Below are positions 8,848-18,476 of a stretch of DNA of 64,000 nt, piece after piece. The stretch spans positions 62,001 to 126,000 of the forward strand of contig CAJXJR010000010.1 of assembly GCA_913055155.1 (NCBI GenBank), written 5' to 3'. Both the position numbers and the translations under genes were made by a program. The DNA comes from an uncultured Erythrobacter sp. GTDB lineage: Bacteria; Pseudomonadota; Alphaproteobacteria; Sphingomonadales; Sphingomonadaceae. Below the pieces are notes generated by a model. That model was not told where the DNA came from, did no database searches, and saw only the letters and a list, made by a program, of their open reading frames with translations. Each line of letters starts with the position of its first letter. The stretch's first letter is position 1.

Positions 8848-10101
8848 ATGGCAGGCCAAGCCCAGGAACGCGTCGGATCGCCGGAATTCCTCGCCCAGTT
8901 CGACAGGCCCGGTGCGATCATCGCCAACGTCGTGGCGCATATCATCGCGGCGGTACCCTCCACGCTCTATGCCATCGCCGCGCCGGTGCTGGTGGATACC
9001 TATGACGTGACGACCAGCGATATCGCCGTGCTGGTGTCGTCCGGGATGGCCATGACCATGCTGGCCTCGCTGCTGGTCGGCTTCAATGTCTATCGGCTCG
9101 ACATGCGCACCGCCTGCGGCGTGGGCATGGTGTTGCATATCATCGGCAGCCTGGTTTCGCTGTTTGCCGGCAGCTGGGCCTTCATCATCGTGGGCCGCGT
9201 GCTTGGCGCGATCGGCGATGGCACGATCCTGTCCGCATCGAACGCGGTGCTGGGACGCAGCAAGCAGAACACCCGCAACTGGGGGATATCGGGCGTCGTA
9301 ACCGGCCTCTCCACCTCTGCGGCGAGCTATGGTCTGGGCATCACGCTGATGACCTATGGGGACGATGCGCTTTTTGTCGGCCTGCTGCTTGCCGGGCTGG
9401 TTGCCTTGCCGCTCATGCTCCTCATTCCGCGCTACACCTTGCCTGCGGAGCACCGCAAGCCGCCCGAAGTGCGCGGCTTGCAGCGCATTGCCAGCGCCTT
9501 CGGCAGCTGGATCGGCATTTTCCTGCTGATGGGTGGCGGCTTCGTGGCCATGGGCGATTCGATGGTCTGGTTCTTCAACGGCATCATCGGCGATCAGGCC
9601 GGCCTGACCAGCGAGCAGATCGGCGGCGTAGTCGGCGCAGCCTATTTCGCCGCCACGCTGGGCGCGCTCGTCGCGGCCGTTATCGGCCACCGCTTTGGGC
9701 GCATGTGGCCGCTCATTATCCTGGGTGCGCTCTGCTCGGTCGGCACGGTATTGCTGGGCATGGCGGATGATCTGCTATCCTTCGCCTTTGCCTGCATCCT
9801 GATGATGGGCACGTTCCGTGCGATCATTCCCTTCCTTTACGGCACCTGCGCAAGGCAGGACCAGTCGGGCGGGATCAACGCCATGTTCACCGTTGCCGTG
9901 GGTCTTGGCGGCGTGGTTGGCCCGCTGTTCACCGATCTGCTGCTTGGCGAAGGTGAAAGCTTCGTGCTGCCCGCCATTGTCGGCGCCGTGATCCTGATGA
10001 CGGGCTCGCTGATCCACGCCTTCATTTCCTACGGACACGAACGTGCCGATGCACAGGCACGCATGGTGAAAGCCCCGGCCGCCACGGCCGGCGAAATCTG
10101 A
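8848..10101 (+). CDS. MFS transporter
   Basis: A 417-residue major facilitator protein with about 12 hydrophobic segments and the family loop pattern. GGAGG lies seven bases before the ATG. It is embedded in the ring-cleavage operon between the hydrolase and the dehydratase pair, which argues for uptake of the substrate or export of an intermediate. Substrate and direction of transport cannot be told from the sequence. Confidence 0.88.
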   Translation: MAGQAQERVGSPEFLAQFDRPGAIIANVVAHIIAAVPSTLYAIAAPVLVDTYDVTTSDIAVLVSSGMAMTMLASLLVGFNVYRLDMRTACGVGMVLHIIGSLVSLFAGSWAFIIVGRVLGAIGDGTILSASNAVLGRSKQNTRNWGISGVVTGLSTSAASYGLGITLMTYGDDALFVGLLLAGLVALPLMLLIPRYTLPAEHRKPPEVRGLQRIASAFGSWIGIFLLMGGGFVAMGDSMVWFFNGIIGDQAGLTSEQIGGVVGAAYFAATLGALVAAVIGHRFGRMWPLIILGALCSVGTVLLGMADDLLSFAFACILMMGTFRAIIPFLYGTCARQDQSGGINAMFTVAVGLGGVVGPLFTDLLLGEGESFVLPAIVGAVILMTGSLIHAFISYGHERADAQARMVKAPAATAGEI

Positions 10102-10118
10102 GACTCGAGAGAACGATA

Positions 10119-11285
10119 ATGAGCGAAGCCTGGAACGAGCTGATGGCGGTTTGGCGGGGCGATACCGTGCCTGGCCGCGAATACAGCGAAAACTGCGGCA
10201 AGGTCGTCGGCTACCTGTGCGACAACCTGCCCGAAGAACTGCTGATCGCGGCAGACATTTTGCCCATCCGCGTGCGCGGTACCGGCAGCCTGGATCTGCC
10301 GCTGGTGAAGCAGTTTCTCGATCCCAAGCGAAATTCGCGCGTGATCTCCCCGCAATTCGTACCCCCGCTGGCAGAGGCCCTGATGGGCGAAACCGGCGAT
10401 TACATGGACCGCGTCGTGATCCCGCACACCCGCAAGGCGGTGCAGGAACTAAACGGCCTGATCGCCAAGCTGCGCCGGGACAATCCCGAGCTCAACGTGC
10501 CGAGGGTATGGTTCCTCGACCGCGCCTATGGCCCCGATTCCGCCGCCTCGCGCTTCAACCGCAACCAGCTGGCGCTGTTCCGTTCACAGGTGGAGGAGTG
10601 GACCGGCGAAAAGCTGTCTGACGAAAAGATCTCCGCTGCCATTGCACTCACCAACGAGGCGCGCGCGTTGCTGCGCGAATTCAACGCCTGGCGGCAGGAA
10701 CCGGGCAGCCCGGTGACCGGGTACGATGCCGTCGCCATCATGGGCTGTTCGATGATCATGCCCAAGGCCCGCTTCGTCGAACTGCTGCGCGACGTACTGG
10801 CGAACAAGCCTGACCTGCCCGCGCAAGACGGCAGGAAGCGCCTGTTCGTTGGCGGTAGCCCGTTCGACCACGCCGGTGCCTACGAGGTGCTGGAAAAACA
10901 CGGTGCCGTCGTCGTGGCGGAAGACCACTGCTGGGGTGCACGCTGCGGCGATTTCGCCGTCAGCGAGGATGGAGACCCGTTCGAGATGCTGGCCATGCGC
11001 TATCACGAGAAACCCGCCTGCTCGATCGCCCTGCCGCTGGAACGCACGGTGAAGCTGTCGACGGACCGCGCGCTGGCGTCGGGCGCTGACGGCGCGGTGT
11101 TTCTCGTTCAGCCGGGGGACCAGCTGCAATTGTGGGAGACGCCAGACGAGGTGGCCGTGCTGGAAAAAGCGGGCATGCCCGTGCTGCACCTGCACGCCTT
11201 TCCCTACTCGGGCGACTGCAAGCCGGAGATGGAGGAAAAGATCGCGAGCTTCATAACCTCGCTGGCAAGCGAGGGGAGGTCGTGA
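10119..11285 (+). CDS. 2-hydroxyacyl-CoA dehydratase / benzoyl-CoA reductase family, subunit A (copy 1)
   Basis: A 388-residue member of the HgdB/BcrB fold family, whose known members are oxygen-sensitive [4Fe-4S] dehydratases or reductases of anaerobes. Two family cysteines remain: Cys34 in YLCDNLPEELL and Cys271 in AEDHCWGARC. The middle position, usually a Cys-Asp after a VVxPHT-like strand, is Arg-Lys here (PHTRKAVQE, 103-111). Its partner subunit starts one base after its stop. No ATP-dependent activator (HgdC or BadFG type) is in the window, and the neighbours are oxygenases. It presumably works on a CoA thioester; a non-reductive lyase, hydratase or isomerase role is inference. Confidence 0.85.
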   Translation: MSEAWNELMAVWRGDTVPGREYSENCGKVVGYLCDNLPEELLIAADILPIRVRGTGSLDLPLVKQFLDPKRNSRVISPQFVPPLAEALMGETGDYMDRVVIPHTRKAVQELNGLIAKLRRDNPELNVPRVWFLDRAYGPDSAASRFNRNQLALFRSQVEEWTGEKLSDEKISAAIALTNEARALLREFNAWRQEPGSPVTGYDAVAIMGCSMIMPKARFVELLRDVLANKPDLPAQDGRKRLFVGGSPFDHAGAYEVLEKHGAVVVAEDHCWGARCGDFAVSEDGDPFEMLAMRYHEKPACSIALPLERTVKLSTDRALASGADGAVFLVQPGDQLQLWETPDEVAVLEKAGMPVLHLHAFPYSGDCKPEMEEKIASFITSLASEGRS

Positions 11286-11286
11286 C

Positions 11287-12513
11287 ATGACAGACAAGAA
11301 CGATCCCCTGCGGCTGCAAACTGCCAATGACGTGCGCGCCTACCAGCGCCAATGGCTGGCCGACGCCCGCTCCAGAGCCGAGGCAGGAGAACCCTTTGCC
11401 ATCTGCTCCAGCGACGAGTTCGAGGAGATATTCTCGCTGCTCGACGTACCTGTCCTGGTGATCAACTACTGGAACTACCTCACCATCAAGCAGGGCGCGG
11501 CCAAGCACTACAACGATGTGCTGGAAGCGCGCGGCTATCCCGGGCCGCACTTCGTGGCGCTGGGACTTGCCACTGCCATCGACCCGGAGAAAGCCCCCTG
11601 GGGCGGACTGCCCAAGCCCTCCATCATCGTTGGCTCCACCCGTACCGAATACGAAATGCGCGTGGGCGAGCTGTGGGCGCGCGAGATGGACTGCGAATTC
11701 TACGTGATGGATTTCAACATGCAGTCGCCGTACAAAAAAATCCTGCCCGAAGGCTGGTGGAACCGCACCGCGGACGACTGGGAAGACCTGGTCGATGCCG
11801 ACCGGCTGCAATACCGCATCGAGCAGAATTACAACCTCATCGCACACCTCGAAAAGAAATTCGGGCGCACGTTCAGCCATGCCGATTTCATCCGCTCGGC
11901 AGAGCTGGAAAACGAGCAGATGGAATACTGGGAGAAGGCTCACCGCCTGATTGCCCGCAACAGCCCCTGCCCCGTGTCCTTGCGCGACCAGTTGGCCATG
12001 TACCAGCCGATGTGGCACCGCGGCACCGAATGGGGGCGCGACATCTTCCGCCAGTATTACGAGGAAGTGAAGCAGCGCGTGGCCGATGGACAAGGCGCCT
12101 ATCCAGTTGAAAAGAAGCGCATCCTGTACTGGTCGATGGCCGAGGAACCGGCCTTCCACGGCTATCTGAGAGAAACCTACGGCGCGGTGCTGGTAGGCAA
12201 CAATTACTCGGTGGTGCCGCGCTACTACGTGCGTCATTTCGATCCGGCAGAACCCATGCGCGCCATGGCCAGCCGGCACCTGTTCCTGTTCGGCTTCAAC
12301 GACAACCTGATGGTGGAAACCGCGAAGGATCACATGGCCGACGGCATCATCGTGATCGCCCCGCAGACCGACGACATTCCCTGCGATTCCCGTCGCATGG
12401 CAGAGGAAGCGGGCATCCCCTTCCTGGAGTTGCCGACCACACGCGACAATGAGGCCAACCGCGCGGCGATCGACCGTTTCATGACCGAACGACTGGAGGC
12501 GGAAAAGCTATGA
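11287..12513 (+). CDS. 2-hydroxyacyl-CoA dehydratase family, subunit B (copy 1)
   Basis: A 408-residue partner of the gene before it, with GAGGGGAGG upstream of the ATG. It keeps the family's first cysteine (Cys40, AICSSDEFEEIF), but the late ligand position usually written EDxCxG reads GNNYSVVPRYY. Conserved blocks shared with the other two B subunits are APWGGLPKPS, GSTRTEYE and RDQLAMYQPMWHRGTEWG, probably the CoA and active-site region. The stop overlaps the P450 start at 12510. The A and B subunits differ enough to suggest a heterodimer. Confidence 0.83.
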   Translation: MTDKNDPLRLQTANDVRAYQRQWLADARSRAEAGEPFAICSSDEFEEIFSLLDVPVLVINYWNYLTIKQGAAKHYNDVLEARGYPGPHFVALGLATAIDPEKAPWGGLPKPSIIVGSTRTEYEMRVGELWAREMDCEFYVMDFNMQSPYKKILPEGWWNRTADDWEDLVDADRLQYRIEQNYNLIAHLEKKFGRTFSHADFIRSAELENEQMEYWEKAHRLIARNSPCPVSLRDQLAMYQPMWHRGTEWGRDIFRQYYEEVKQRVADGQGAYPVEKKRILYWSMAEEPAFHGYLRETYGAVLVGNNYSVVPRYYVRHFDPAEPMRAMASRHLFLFGFNDNLMVETAKDHMADGIIVIAPQTDDIPCDSRRMAEEAGIPFLELPTTRDNEANRAAIDRFMTERLEAEKL

Positions 12514-13673
12514 GCGAACACGTCGAAGACTGGGATCCGCGCAGCGAGGAAGCCCTTACCCGCCCACGCGAGCTGTTCGATCGCATGCGCGAGGAATGTC
12601 CGGTCGCGTGGGCAGACTGGCGCGGCTGGAGCGTGTTTCGTTATGAGGACGTGGTCGACATCAGCCGCGATCCGGCAACCTGGTCCAGTGACGATGCCTG
12701 GGACGAGATCGACCCCGAAGACCGCGCCATCCCGTTGCGGATCGACCCGCCCGACCACACCCGCTATCGCAAGATGCTGATGCCGCTGTTCGCGCCCAAG
12801 CGGATCAAGGCACACGAGGAAAAATGCCGCGTCATGGCGCGCGAGATGCTTGCCCCCCTGCTGGCGCAAGGAAAGGGCGATTGGGTCAGCGCGTTCTCCG
12901 GTCCCTATCCCGTGCGAACGCTGTGCCAGTTCCTGGGCTGGCCGGTGGAGGATGCCGAGCAGATCCAGGAATGGTCGGAAACCATCGTATCCGCCCGCGT
13001 CCGGCGCGATATCGCGACGTTCAGGAAAATGGCGGCGGTGTGGAACGACTACATCGACCACTTCTTCGAGGAAAACCGGCGCAATCCGGGCGAGAACGTT
13101 TCCGCCTGGTTGCTTGAGCAAACCTTCGACGAGCGGCCGCTGACGCAGGCCGAAATGCGCTCCATCATGCGGCTGATGCTGCAAGCGGGCCATGGCACCA
13201 CGACCGCTGCCGTGGGCAATGCGGTGGCTCACCTGGCGCAGAACCCGCAGGACCAGCAGGCGCTGCGCGACGATCCCTCGCTCATCCCCGGCGGGGCTGA
13301 AGAGATCCTGCGGCTCGACAATCCGCTGGTGCGCATGCAGCGCGTGGCCACGAAGGACGTCGAGCTACACGGCAAGCTGATCCGCGCAGGCGAGGAAGTG
13401 GGTATCAACTACATTTCCGCCAATCGCGACCCGCGCGGCTTTCCCGATGCAGACAAGTGCCTGCTCGACCGCAAGCCGCGCAACTTGCTGTTCGGGGTGG
13501 GCATCCACACCTGCCTGGGCGCACCGCTGGCACGGCTGGAGCTGAAGGTCGTGCTGGAAGAGCTGCTGAAGGCCACCAGTTCCTTCACTGTCGATCCGGA
13601 CGGCGAGATCACCCGCAAGACCTACAGCCGCAACGAGCACGTGACTTTGCCGCTGCTGTTCACACCGGCCTGA
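12510..13673 (+). CDS. Cytochrome P450 (type C)
   Basis: A 387-residue bacterial P450. The I-helix reads AGHGTTT: the threonine is present but the usual Asp/Glu before it is glycine. The K-helix has EEILR (ExxR), and the heme loop NLLFGVGIHTCLGAPLAR carries the cysteine. It resembles the P450s at 45684 and 56886, sharing AIPLR.D.P.HT.YR. The start overlaps the upstream dehydratase stop by four bases, so it is the last gene of the operon. The neighbouring convergent MFS gene ends nine bases away. Electron-transfer partners are not encoded here. Confidence 0.94.
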   Translation: MSEHVEDWDPRSEEALTRPRELFDRMREECPVAWADWRGWSVFRYEDVVDISRDPATWSSDDAWDEIDPEDRAIPLRIDPPDHTRYRKMLMPLFAPKRIKAHEEKCRVMAREMLAPLLAQGKGDWVSAFSGPYPVRTLCQFLGWPVEDAEQIQEWSETIVSARVRRDIATFRKMAAVWNDYIDHFFEENRRNPGENVSAWLLEQTFDERPLTQAEMRSIMRLMLQAGHGTTTAAVGNAVAHLAQNPQDQQALRDDPSLIPGGAEEILRLDNPLVRMQRVATKDVELHGKLIRAGEEVGINYISANRDPRGFPDADKCLLDRKPRNLLFGVGIHTCLGAPLARLELKVVLEELLKATSSFTVDPDGEITRKTYSRNEHVTLPLLFTPA

Positions 13674-13681
13674 GACGCGCC

Positions 13682-14956
13682 TTACTCGCCCCAGCCAGTG
13701 CGCCGGCGCAGCACGCCGATCAGCGGGAACTGCACCAGGAATGCCGCCACCGACAGCGGCACCAGCACAAGGATGCCGTACACTAGGCCATGCCCGGTAT
13801 CGGCATAGGCATCACTCGCCGCGCCCACGATAAGCGGGCCAAAACCCAGCCCTAGCAGGTTGGTGAAGAACAGCAGCAGGGCGCTGGCCGTGGCGCGCTG
13901 GTGCGGCTTCACCTCGTTCTGCACAATCGTCATGCTGGCGGTGAAATAACTGGTCGCAAATGCCGTGGCCGCCATCAGCGACGCCAGCGCCAGCGGCCAG
14001 CCCGGCGCGAGTGCGAAACCTGCCAGGAAAGGTGCGGCGGCCAGCGCTGCAAGTCCGGGAACAAGCGCGTAGTAGGCGAGCGATTTCTTACCCAGCCGGT
14101 CCACCAGCACGCCAGTGCCGAATGTGCCCACGAAGAGCGCGCCACCAATGGCAAAACTGTAGAACAGGGCAAGATCGCCGAAATCCGCGCCTTTTTCGCG
14201 CATGAGCATGGCCGGGCCCCATGCGAGCAGGGCATAGCCCACGGTGGTCGTCAGGCTGGAGGCGGCAGCGGCCATCACCAGCACCTTGTTCCTGAAAAAG
14301 AAGCCCAGGTTGCGGAACGGATTGCCCGCAGGCGCCGGGGCGGATGCCTTGTCATATTGCCCGCGCGGCGGTTCCTTCACGGTGAATAGCAACAAGGGGG
14401 CGACAATCAGCCCGACAACACCCAGCGCCACGAAGGCATAACGCCACCCGTAGATGGCAGCGATGGTGGCACCGATGATCGAGCCCAGCATCACCCCGAT
14501 GGGGATCGCCGATGTCAGCACGGCCACGGCCATGCCGCGCTTTTGCTCGGGGAAATAATCCGAAACGATCGAATAGGACGGGGGCGATCCGCCTGCCTCA
14601 CCCAGCCCCACGCCGGCCCGTGCCAGGGCGAGTACGACGAAGCTGCCTGCCATGCCGGAGAGCACTGTAAAAGTACTCCAGATCGCGCAGGCCGCGCTGA
14701 CGATGCGTACGCGATTGGTGCGGTCCGCCAGCATGGCCACCGGCACGCCCAGCAGGGTGTAGACCAGCGCGAAGGCAAGGCCGGTCAGCAGGCCGAGCTG
14801 GGTGTCGCTGAGCGCCAGTTCCTGCTTCACCGGCTCTGCCACGATGGACAGAAGCTGCCGATCGAGGAAGTTCAAGGCATAGACCAGGCACAACATGCCC
14901 AACACATAGATCCGGTAGCGTTCCTGCTCCGGCGTTTCGGATGTCTGCGTGGCCAT
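13682..14956 (-). CDS. MFS transporter
   Basis: A 424-residue major facilitator protein with 12 predicted membrane segments, beginning LGMLCLVYALNFLDRQLLSI after a hydrophilic N-terminus. The sequence NFLDRQ and the loop ADRTNR fit the family of transporters for aromatic acids and sugar acids that is common in sphingomonads. A purine-rich ribosome site (AAGGAAGG) precedes the ATG at 14956. It diverges from the MFS gene at 15170, with one palindromic site between them, and is a paralogue of the carrier at 55218. Confidence 0.87.
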   Translation of the reverse strand: MATQTSETPEQERYRIYVLGMLCLVYALNFLDRQLLSIVAEPVKQELALSDTQLGLLTGLAFALVYTLLGVPVAMLADRTNRVRIVSAACAIWSTFTVLSGMAGSFVVLALARAGVGLGEAGGSPPSYSIVSDYFPEQKRGMAVAVLTSAIPIGVMLGSIIGATIAAIYGWRYAFVALGVVGLIVAPLLLFTVKEPPRGQYDKASAPAPAGNPFRNLGFFFRNKVLVMAAAASSLTTTVGYALLAWGPAMLMREKGADFGDLALFYSFAIGGALFVGTFGTGVLVDRLGKKSLAYYALVPGLAALAAAPFLAGFALAPGWPLALASLMAATAFATSYFTASMTIVQNEVKPHQRATASALLLFFTNLLGLGFGPLIVGAASDAYADTGHGLVYGILVLVPLSVAAFLVQFPLIGVLRRRTGWGE

Positions 14957-15075
14957 TGCCTTCCTTCTCCCTGCTCCCGGACCCAGCTTTTTTGGCGTTC
15001 GGTTCCGCATGGCGAATTTACACACCGCGGTGCTATATGCGAGCAAAAAAGCGCCTGAAACGCTTGCTGCAATCA

Positions 15076-15091
15076 AATACCTTAGCGTATG
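15076..15091. promoter_or_regulatory. Palindromic operator-like site AATACC-N4-CGTATG
   Basis: An imperfect copy of CATACG-N4-CGTATG in the control region between two divergent MFS genes (13682-14956 and 15170-16405). It lies 120 bp before the left gene and 79 bp before the right one. It could serve either. Confidence 0.45.
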
Positions 15092-15169
15092 GATGCGATA
15101 GAGCTTCAAGGGGGTGGAACTGGCAAGTCAGCGGGCAGATATCAGCCCGCATTGCCACCGGACGATGCG

Positions 15170-16405
15170 ATGACAGACAACGCCGATGCACCTCCCGACG
15201 CTGCCACAGAAAAGCAGTGGCACATCAGTTGGCGGCTCGTCGTCATGCTGGGCTCGCTGACGCTGATGGGCCCCATGGCGATCGACATCTTCCTGCCTGC
15301 CCTCCCCGAAATGGGCCGCTATTTCGGCGTGGACGAAGCGCGCACACAGGCGATCATCGCCACCTACCTCGCGGGCCTGTCGATCGGCCAGCCAGTCTAT
15401 GGACCGTTGTCGGACCGGTTTGGCAGGCGGCCGGTGCTGCTGCTCGGCGTAACTCTCTACATCGCGGCATCCTTTGCTGCCGCCAGCGCGCAGGATATCG
15501 ACCAGTTGTTGGTGGCGCGCTTCCTGCAGGCACTGGGGGCTTCCGCCGGCACTGTTATCGGGCGCGCGGTGGTGCGCGACATGTTCGACCACACCGAAAC
15601 CGCCCGCATGCTCAGCCTGATGATGCTGATCGTCGCGCTCGCGCCCATCGTCGCACCGATCGTCGGCAGCGCCCTGCTGCTGGCGGGCAGCTGGCGCGTC
15701 ATCTTCTGGCTGGTGTTCGCTTACAGCATCTATGCCGGGTACCTTATCGCCTTCCGCCTGCCGGAAACCAGATCCAAAGCCACGGCAGAACGTGCCCGCA
15801 GCGAGCACCCCTTCCGCGCCTACCTGGCGCTGCTGGGAATGCGCCGTCTGCTGGGCTACGTCCTGGCAGGCGCGGCCAACGGGGCGATCCTGTTCACCTA
15901 TGTCGCCTCCGCGCCCGGCCTGATCATCGAGACTTACGGCATGCCGGTAGCGCTGTTCCCGGTGATTTTCGCCATCAACGCGCTCGCGATCCTGATCGGC
16001 CATCACTTCAACCGCAAGCTGCTCACCCGCGTGCATCCGGACCAGGTGCTGGAGAAAGCCACGCTCGTGCTGCTCGGACTGACAGCCGTGCTGGCACTGG
16101 CAGCGGCCACCGGGTTTGGCGGCCCGTGGACGGTGCTGCCGCTGATCTTCTTCGTGCTGGGCAGCTACGGTTTCGTTGGCGGGAATACGATGGCAGGAGC
16201 GCTGAGCGTCGATCCGCTGCGCGCGGGCTCTGCCTCTGCCCTGATGGGGGCGGCTTCGTTCGGTTCCGGCGCGCTGGCTGCCGCCCTGACCGGCGTGCTG
16301 CACGATGGAACCGCGCGGCCCACGGGCGTGGCCATGTTCATTGCCGTGTGCTGCTCCACCGCGGCGCTGCGGTTTCTGGCCCTGCCCCGCGCCCGTAAAG
16401 CCTAG
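15170..16405 (+). CDS. MFS transporter, Bcr/CflA-type efflux family
   Basis: A 411-residue 12-TM carrier. The opening LTLMGPMAIDIFLPALPEMG and the motif A loop GPLSDRFGRRPVLL are hallmarks of the Bcr/CflA drug-efflux group. It may export toxic intermediates such as catechols. The start at 15170 is chosen because the ATG at 15089 lies in the palindromic site; no strong ribosome site is visible before 15170, so the exact start is uncertain. It converges with the P450 gene at 16410, with only four bases between them. Confidence 0.87.
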   Translation: MTDNADAPPDAATEKQWHISWRLVVMLGSLTLMGPMAIDIFLPALPEMGRYFGVDEARTQAIIATYLAGLSIGQPVYGPLSDRFGRRPVLLLGVTLYIAASFAAASAQDIDQLLVARFLQALGASAGTVIGRAVVRDMFDHTETARMLSLMMLIVALAPIVAPIVGSALLLAGSWRVIFWLVFAYSIYAGYLIAFRLPETRSKATAERARSEHPFRAYLALLGMRRLLGYVLAGAANGAILFTYVASAPGLIIETYGMPVALFPVIFAINALAILIGHHFNRKLLTRVHPDQVLEKATLVLLGLTAVLALAAATGFGGPWTVLPLIFFVLGSYGFVGGNTMAGALSVDPLRAGSASALMGAASFGSGALAAALTGVLHDGTARPTGVAMFIAVCCSTAALRFLALPRARKA

Positions 16406-16409
16406 CGGT

Positions 16410-17639
16410 TCAGCTTTTCAGCCTGACCTTCAGCGGCAGCTGCGTCGGCCCAAAGCGCGGCCATTTCTCGCGCGTTACCGTGCCGCAAAGCTCCATGCTC
16501 TCCAACCGCGCCAACAGTTCCTCGATGAACACGCGCAGTTGCAGTCGCGCCAGCGGAGCGCCTGCACATACGTGGACACCGAGGCCGAACGCCATGTGCC
16601 GGTTCGGCTTGCGATCGATGTCGATCGTGGCCGCATCCCTGATCGCAGTGGAATCGAGATTGGCCGCGCCGAAGGCGGGATAGACCTGCTCGCCCGCGCG
16701 GATCTGCTGCCCGCCAAGCGTGGTATCCTGGGTGCAATAGCGCGGCATGATGTGCAGCACCGTCTCCACCCGCAGCAATTCCTCGACGGCGGCGGGGATC
16801 TTCTCCGGCTCGGCCTGCAGGCGCTGGAAGATTTCGGGATTGCGCGCCAGTTCCACGACAATGCCGGCCATGGAATTGGCAGTGGTGCGGTGCCCAGCGA
16901 GATAGAGCAGCGAGAGTATGCGAAGCGCCTCGTCGTCGGTCACGTCGCGGCCGTCTATCTGTCCCGCGAGGATATCGGTCGCCAGGTCGTCACCCGGTTC
17001 GGCCCGGCGGTGGGCAATGCGCTTCTTGCAGTATTCGACGCGCGGCACGCTGGCCGCCTCGCGCGCGGCGATATGTTCGGGGTCGGTGGAAAAGGTGGGG
17101 ATCCGGCGATTGTGGAGGTCCTCGGTCATCTCCTTGATACGCCGCCACTCCTCGTCGTCGGGCGTGCCCAGCAGCAGGCAGAAAACGCGCAGCGGAATCG
17201 TGCTGGTGACCGAAAGCAGGTCCGGCTCCGGCGCGGCCAGCGCCTCGTCGAGCAGCCCTCCCGCGTAGTCGCGGATATCCGCCTCGAAGACCTTCATCTT
17301 GCTGGGATTGATGAGGCGCGAGAGCAGCGCGCGATACTGGGTGTGCAGCGGGGGGTCGATCTCGATCGGGATCAGCGGGTCGCCGTACTTGGGCACGGCG
17401 CTGGAGAAGCGCTGTGGATCGCGCACCACTTCGGTCACGTCCTTATGGGCGAGTACGGTCCAGTAGCCTTCGCCATGTCCCGGATCAGTCCAGGATACCG
17501 GGCATCCGGCACGCTGCTCGTCGTAAATTGCGGCAATGTCCGCAAGGTCGGAAACCTCGCCGCTCTCTACTGCTTGCCAGACTTCCAGCGGTCGGAAATC
17601 GGGCTCACGCTTGTCGGCATCCTTGGACTTCGAGGCCAT
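16410..17639 (-). CDS. Cytochrome P450 (type B)
   Basis: A 409-residue P450. The I-helix reads AGHRTT, with arginine where the acid normally sits and threonine retained. EELLR gives ExxR and the heme loop HMAFGLGVHVCAGAPLAR the cysteine. AGGAG precedes the ATG. It is the third gene of a minus-strand unit, cytochrome c (19996) to OmpA-like (18476) to P450, unlike the units at 25083 and 30774 where the P450 comes first. The repeated association of a P450 with the cytochrome/OmpA cassette suggests a functional link, though the P450 is cytoplasmic and the cassette is exported. Confidence 0.94.
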   Translation of the reverse strand: MASKSKDADKREPDFRPLEVWQAVESGEVSDLADIAAIYDEQRAGCPVSWTDPGHGEGYWTVLAHKDVTEVVRDPQRFSSAVPKYGDPLIPIEIDPPLHTQYRALLSRLINPSKMKVFEADIRDYAGGLLDEALAAPEPDLLSVTSTIPLRVFCLLLGTPDDEEWRRIKEMTEDLHNRRIPTFSTDPEHIAAREAASVPRVEYCKKRIAHRRAEPGDDLATDILAGQIDGRDVTDDEALRILSLLYLAGHRTTANSMAGIVVELARNPEIFQRLQAEPEKIPAAVEELLRVETVLHIMPRYCTQDTTLGGQQIRAGEQVYPAFGAANLDSTAIRDAATIDIDRKPNRHMAFGLGVHVCAGAPLARLQLRVFIEELLARLESMELCGTVTREKWPRFGPTQLPLKVRLKS

Positions 17640-17666
17640 CGCTTGCTCCTGCGGTGCGGCGTGCAG

Positions 17667-18476
17667 TCAATCGACCACCACGGTAATGTCCGCCCGGCGG
17701 CGCGAGGTTTCCTCCAGCCCGTCGGCATATTCCGTGTCGGAGACTTCCGCATTACCATAGGCGTGCGTTTCGATTCGGTCTTCGGGAATGCCCATGCGCA
17801 GCAGGGTTGTGACGATGCCGTCTACCCGTTCCTGCGCCACTTCAAGCCGCTCTGCCAGCGTCACGCCGCTGATCACTTCAGGCTCTGTAGCCGCCCAGCC
17901 GGTGACGATCACCTTGCTGACATTATCGGCCCCAACCTGGCGGTAGTAGTAGATCGCCTGGTCGAGCGCATAGTCGCTCAGGTTGAAGGTCATGAAGGCG
18001 CTGTCGAAATCGAACGTCGGACTAAAGGTCATCGTCCGGTAGGGCGGATCGGGCAGATCGCGTTCGACGAAGCCGGGCATGACGTAACGTTCCGAGAACA
18101 GCGGTGGACGGCTGGTATACCCTTCGGCCATCAGGCTGCGGCGCGGGCACTCGCGATCGTACAGGATCGAGGTACGCACCGGGCCTAGCTGGATGCCGCC
18201 GCAGGTGTCCTCGGCACCTTCCTTGATGTCGCCCTCCACCAGCACGCCATACGCAAAATCGGGCTTGCTCCAGCTGTCGTTCACGTCGTAGCGGATGCCC
18301 GTCTCTGGATCGTCCACCAGCCAGCAGCCGGTGCGGCGCCCGTGATGGTCGGGATTGCTCTCGTGATAATTGGTATCGCGATAGATCGGGCAGGCCACGA
18401 AGCGCACATCCTGCGCCGTGGCCGTGGTGGCAACACACAGCGCCAGCGCGCCGCCCATGATGCGCAGCGCGATCAC
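17667..18476 (-). CDS. Secreted OmpA-like protein of the cytochrome cassette (copy 1)
   Basis: A 269-residue exported protein with a signal peptide ending near TATAQ. The N-terminal half is a domain I do not recognise, with conserved cysteines in CPIYRD, GCWL, CGG and ECPR. The C-terminal half, from about residue 140, resembles the OmpA peptidoglycan-binding domain: VIVTGWAATEP, then AERLEVAQERVDGIVTTLL, then a final SRRRADITV. The start is GTG overlapping the cytochrome stop (GTGA). Three paralogues follow the same rule at 22762, 28490 and 50604. A wall-anchored partner of the cytochrome is the likeliest role, by inference. Confidence 0.78.
   Translation of the reverse strand: MIALRIMGGALALCVATTATAQDVRFVACPIYRDTNYHESNPDHHGRRTGCWLVDDPETGIRYDVNDSWSKPDFAYGVLVEGDIKEGAEDTCGGIQLGPVRTSILYDRECPRRSLMAEGYTSRPPLFSERYVMPGFVERDLPDPPYRTMTFSPTFDFDSAFMTFNLSDYALDQAIYYYRQVGADNVSKVIVTGWAATEPEVISGVTLAERLEVAQERVDGIVTTLLRMGIPEDRIETHAYGNAEVSDTEYADGLEETSRRRADITVVVD

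Noticed and set aside
7492-9690. A 732-codon open frame on the minus strand
   Set aside because: It is antisense to the aldo/keto reductase, hydrolase and MFS genes, which have clear catalytic motifs; the antisense protein has no recognisable domain and is a by-product of high GC.
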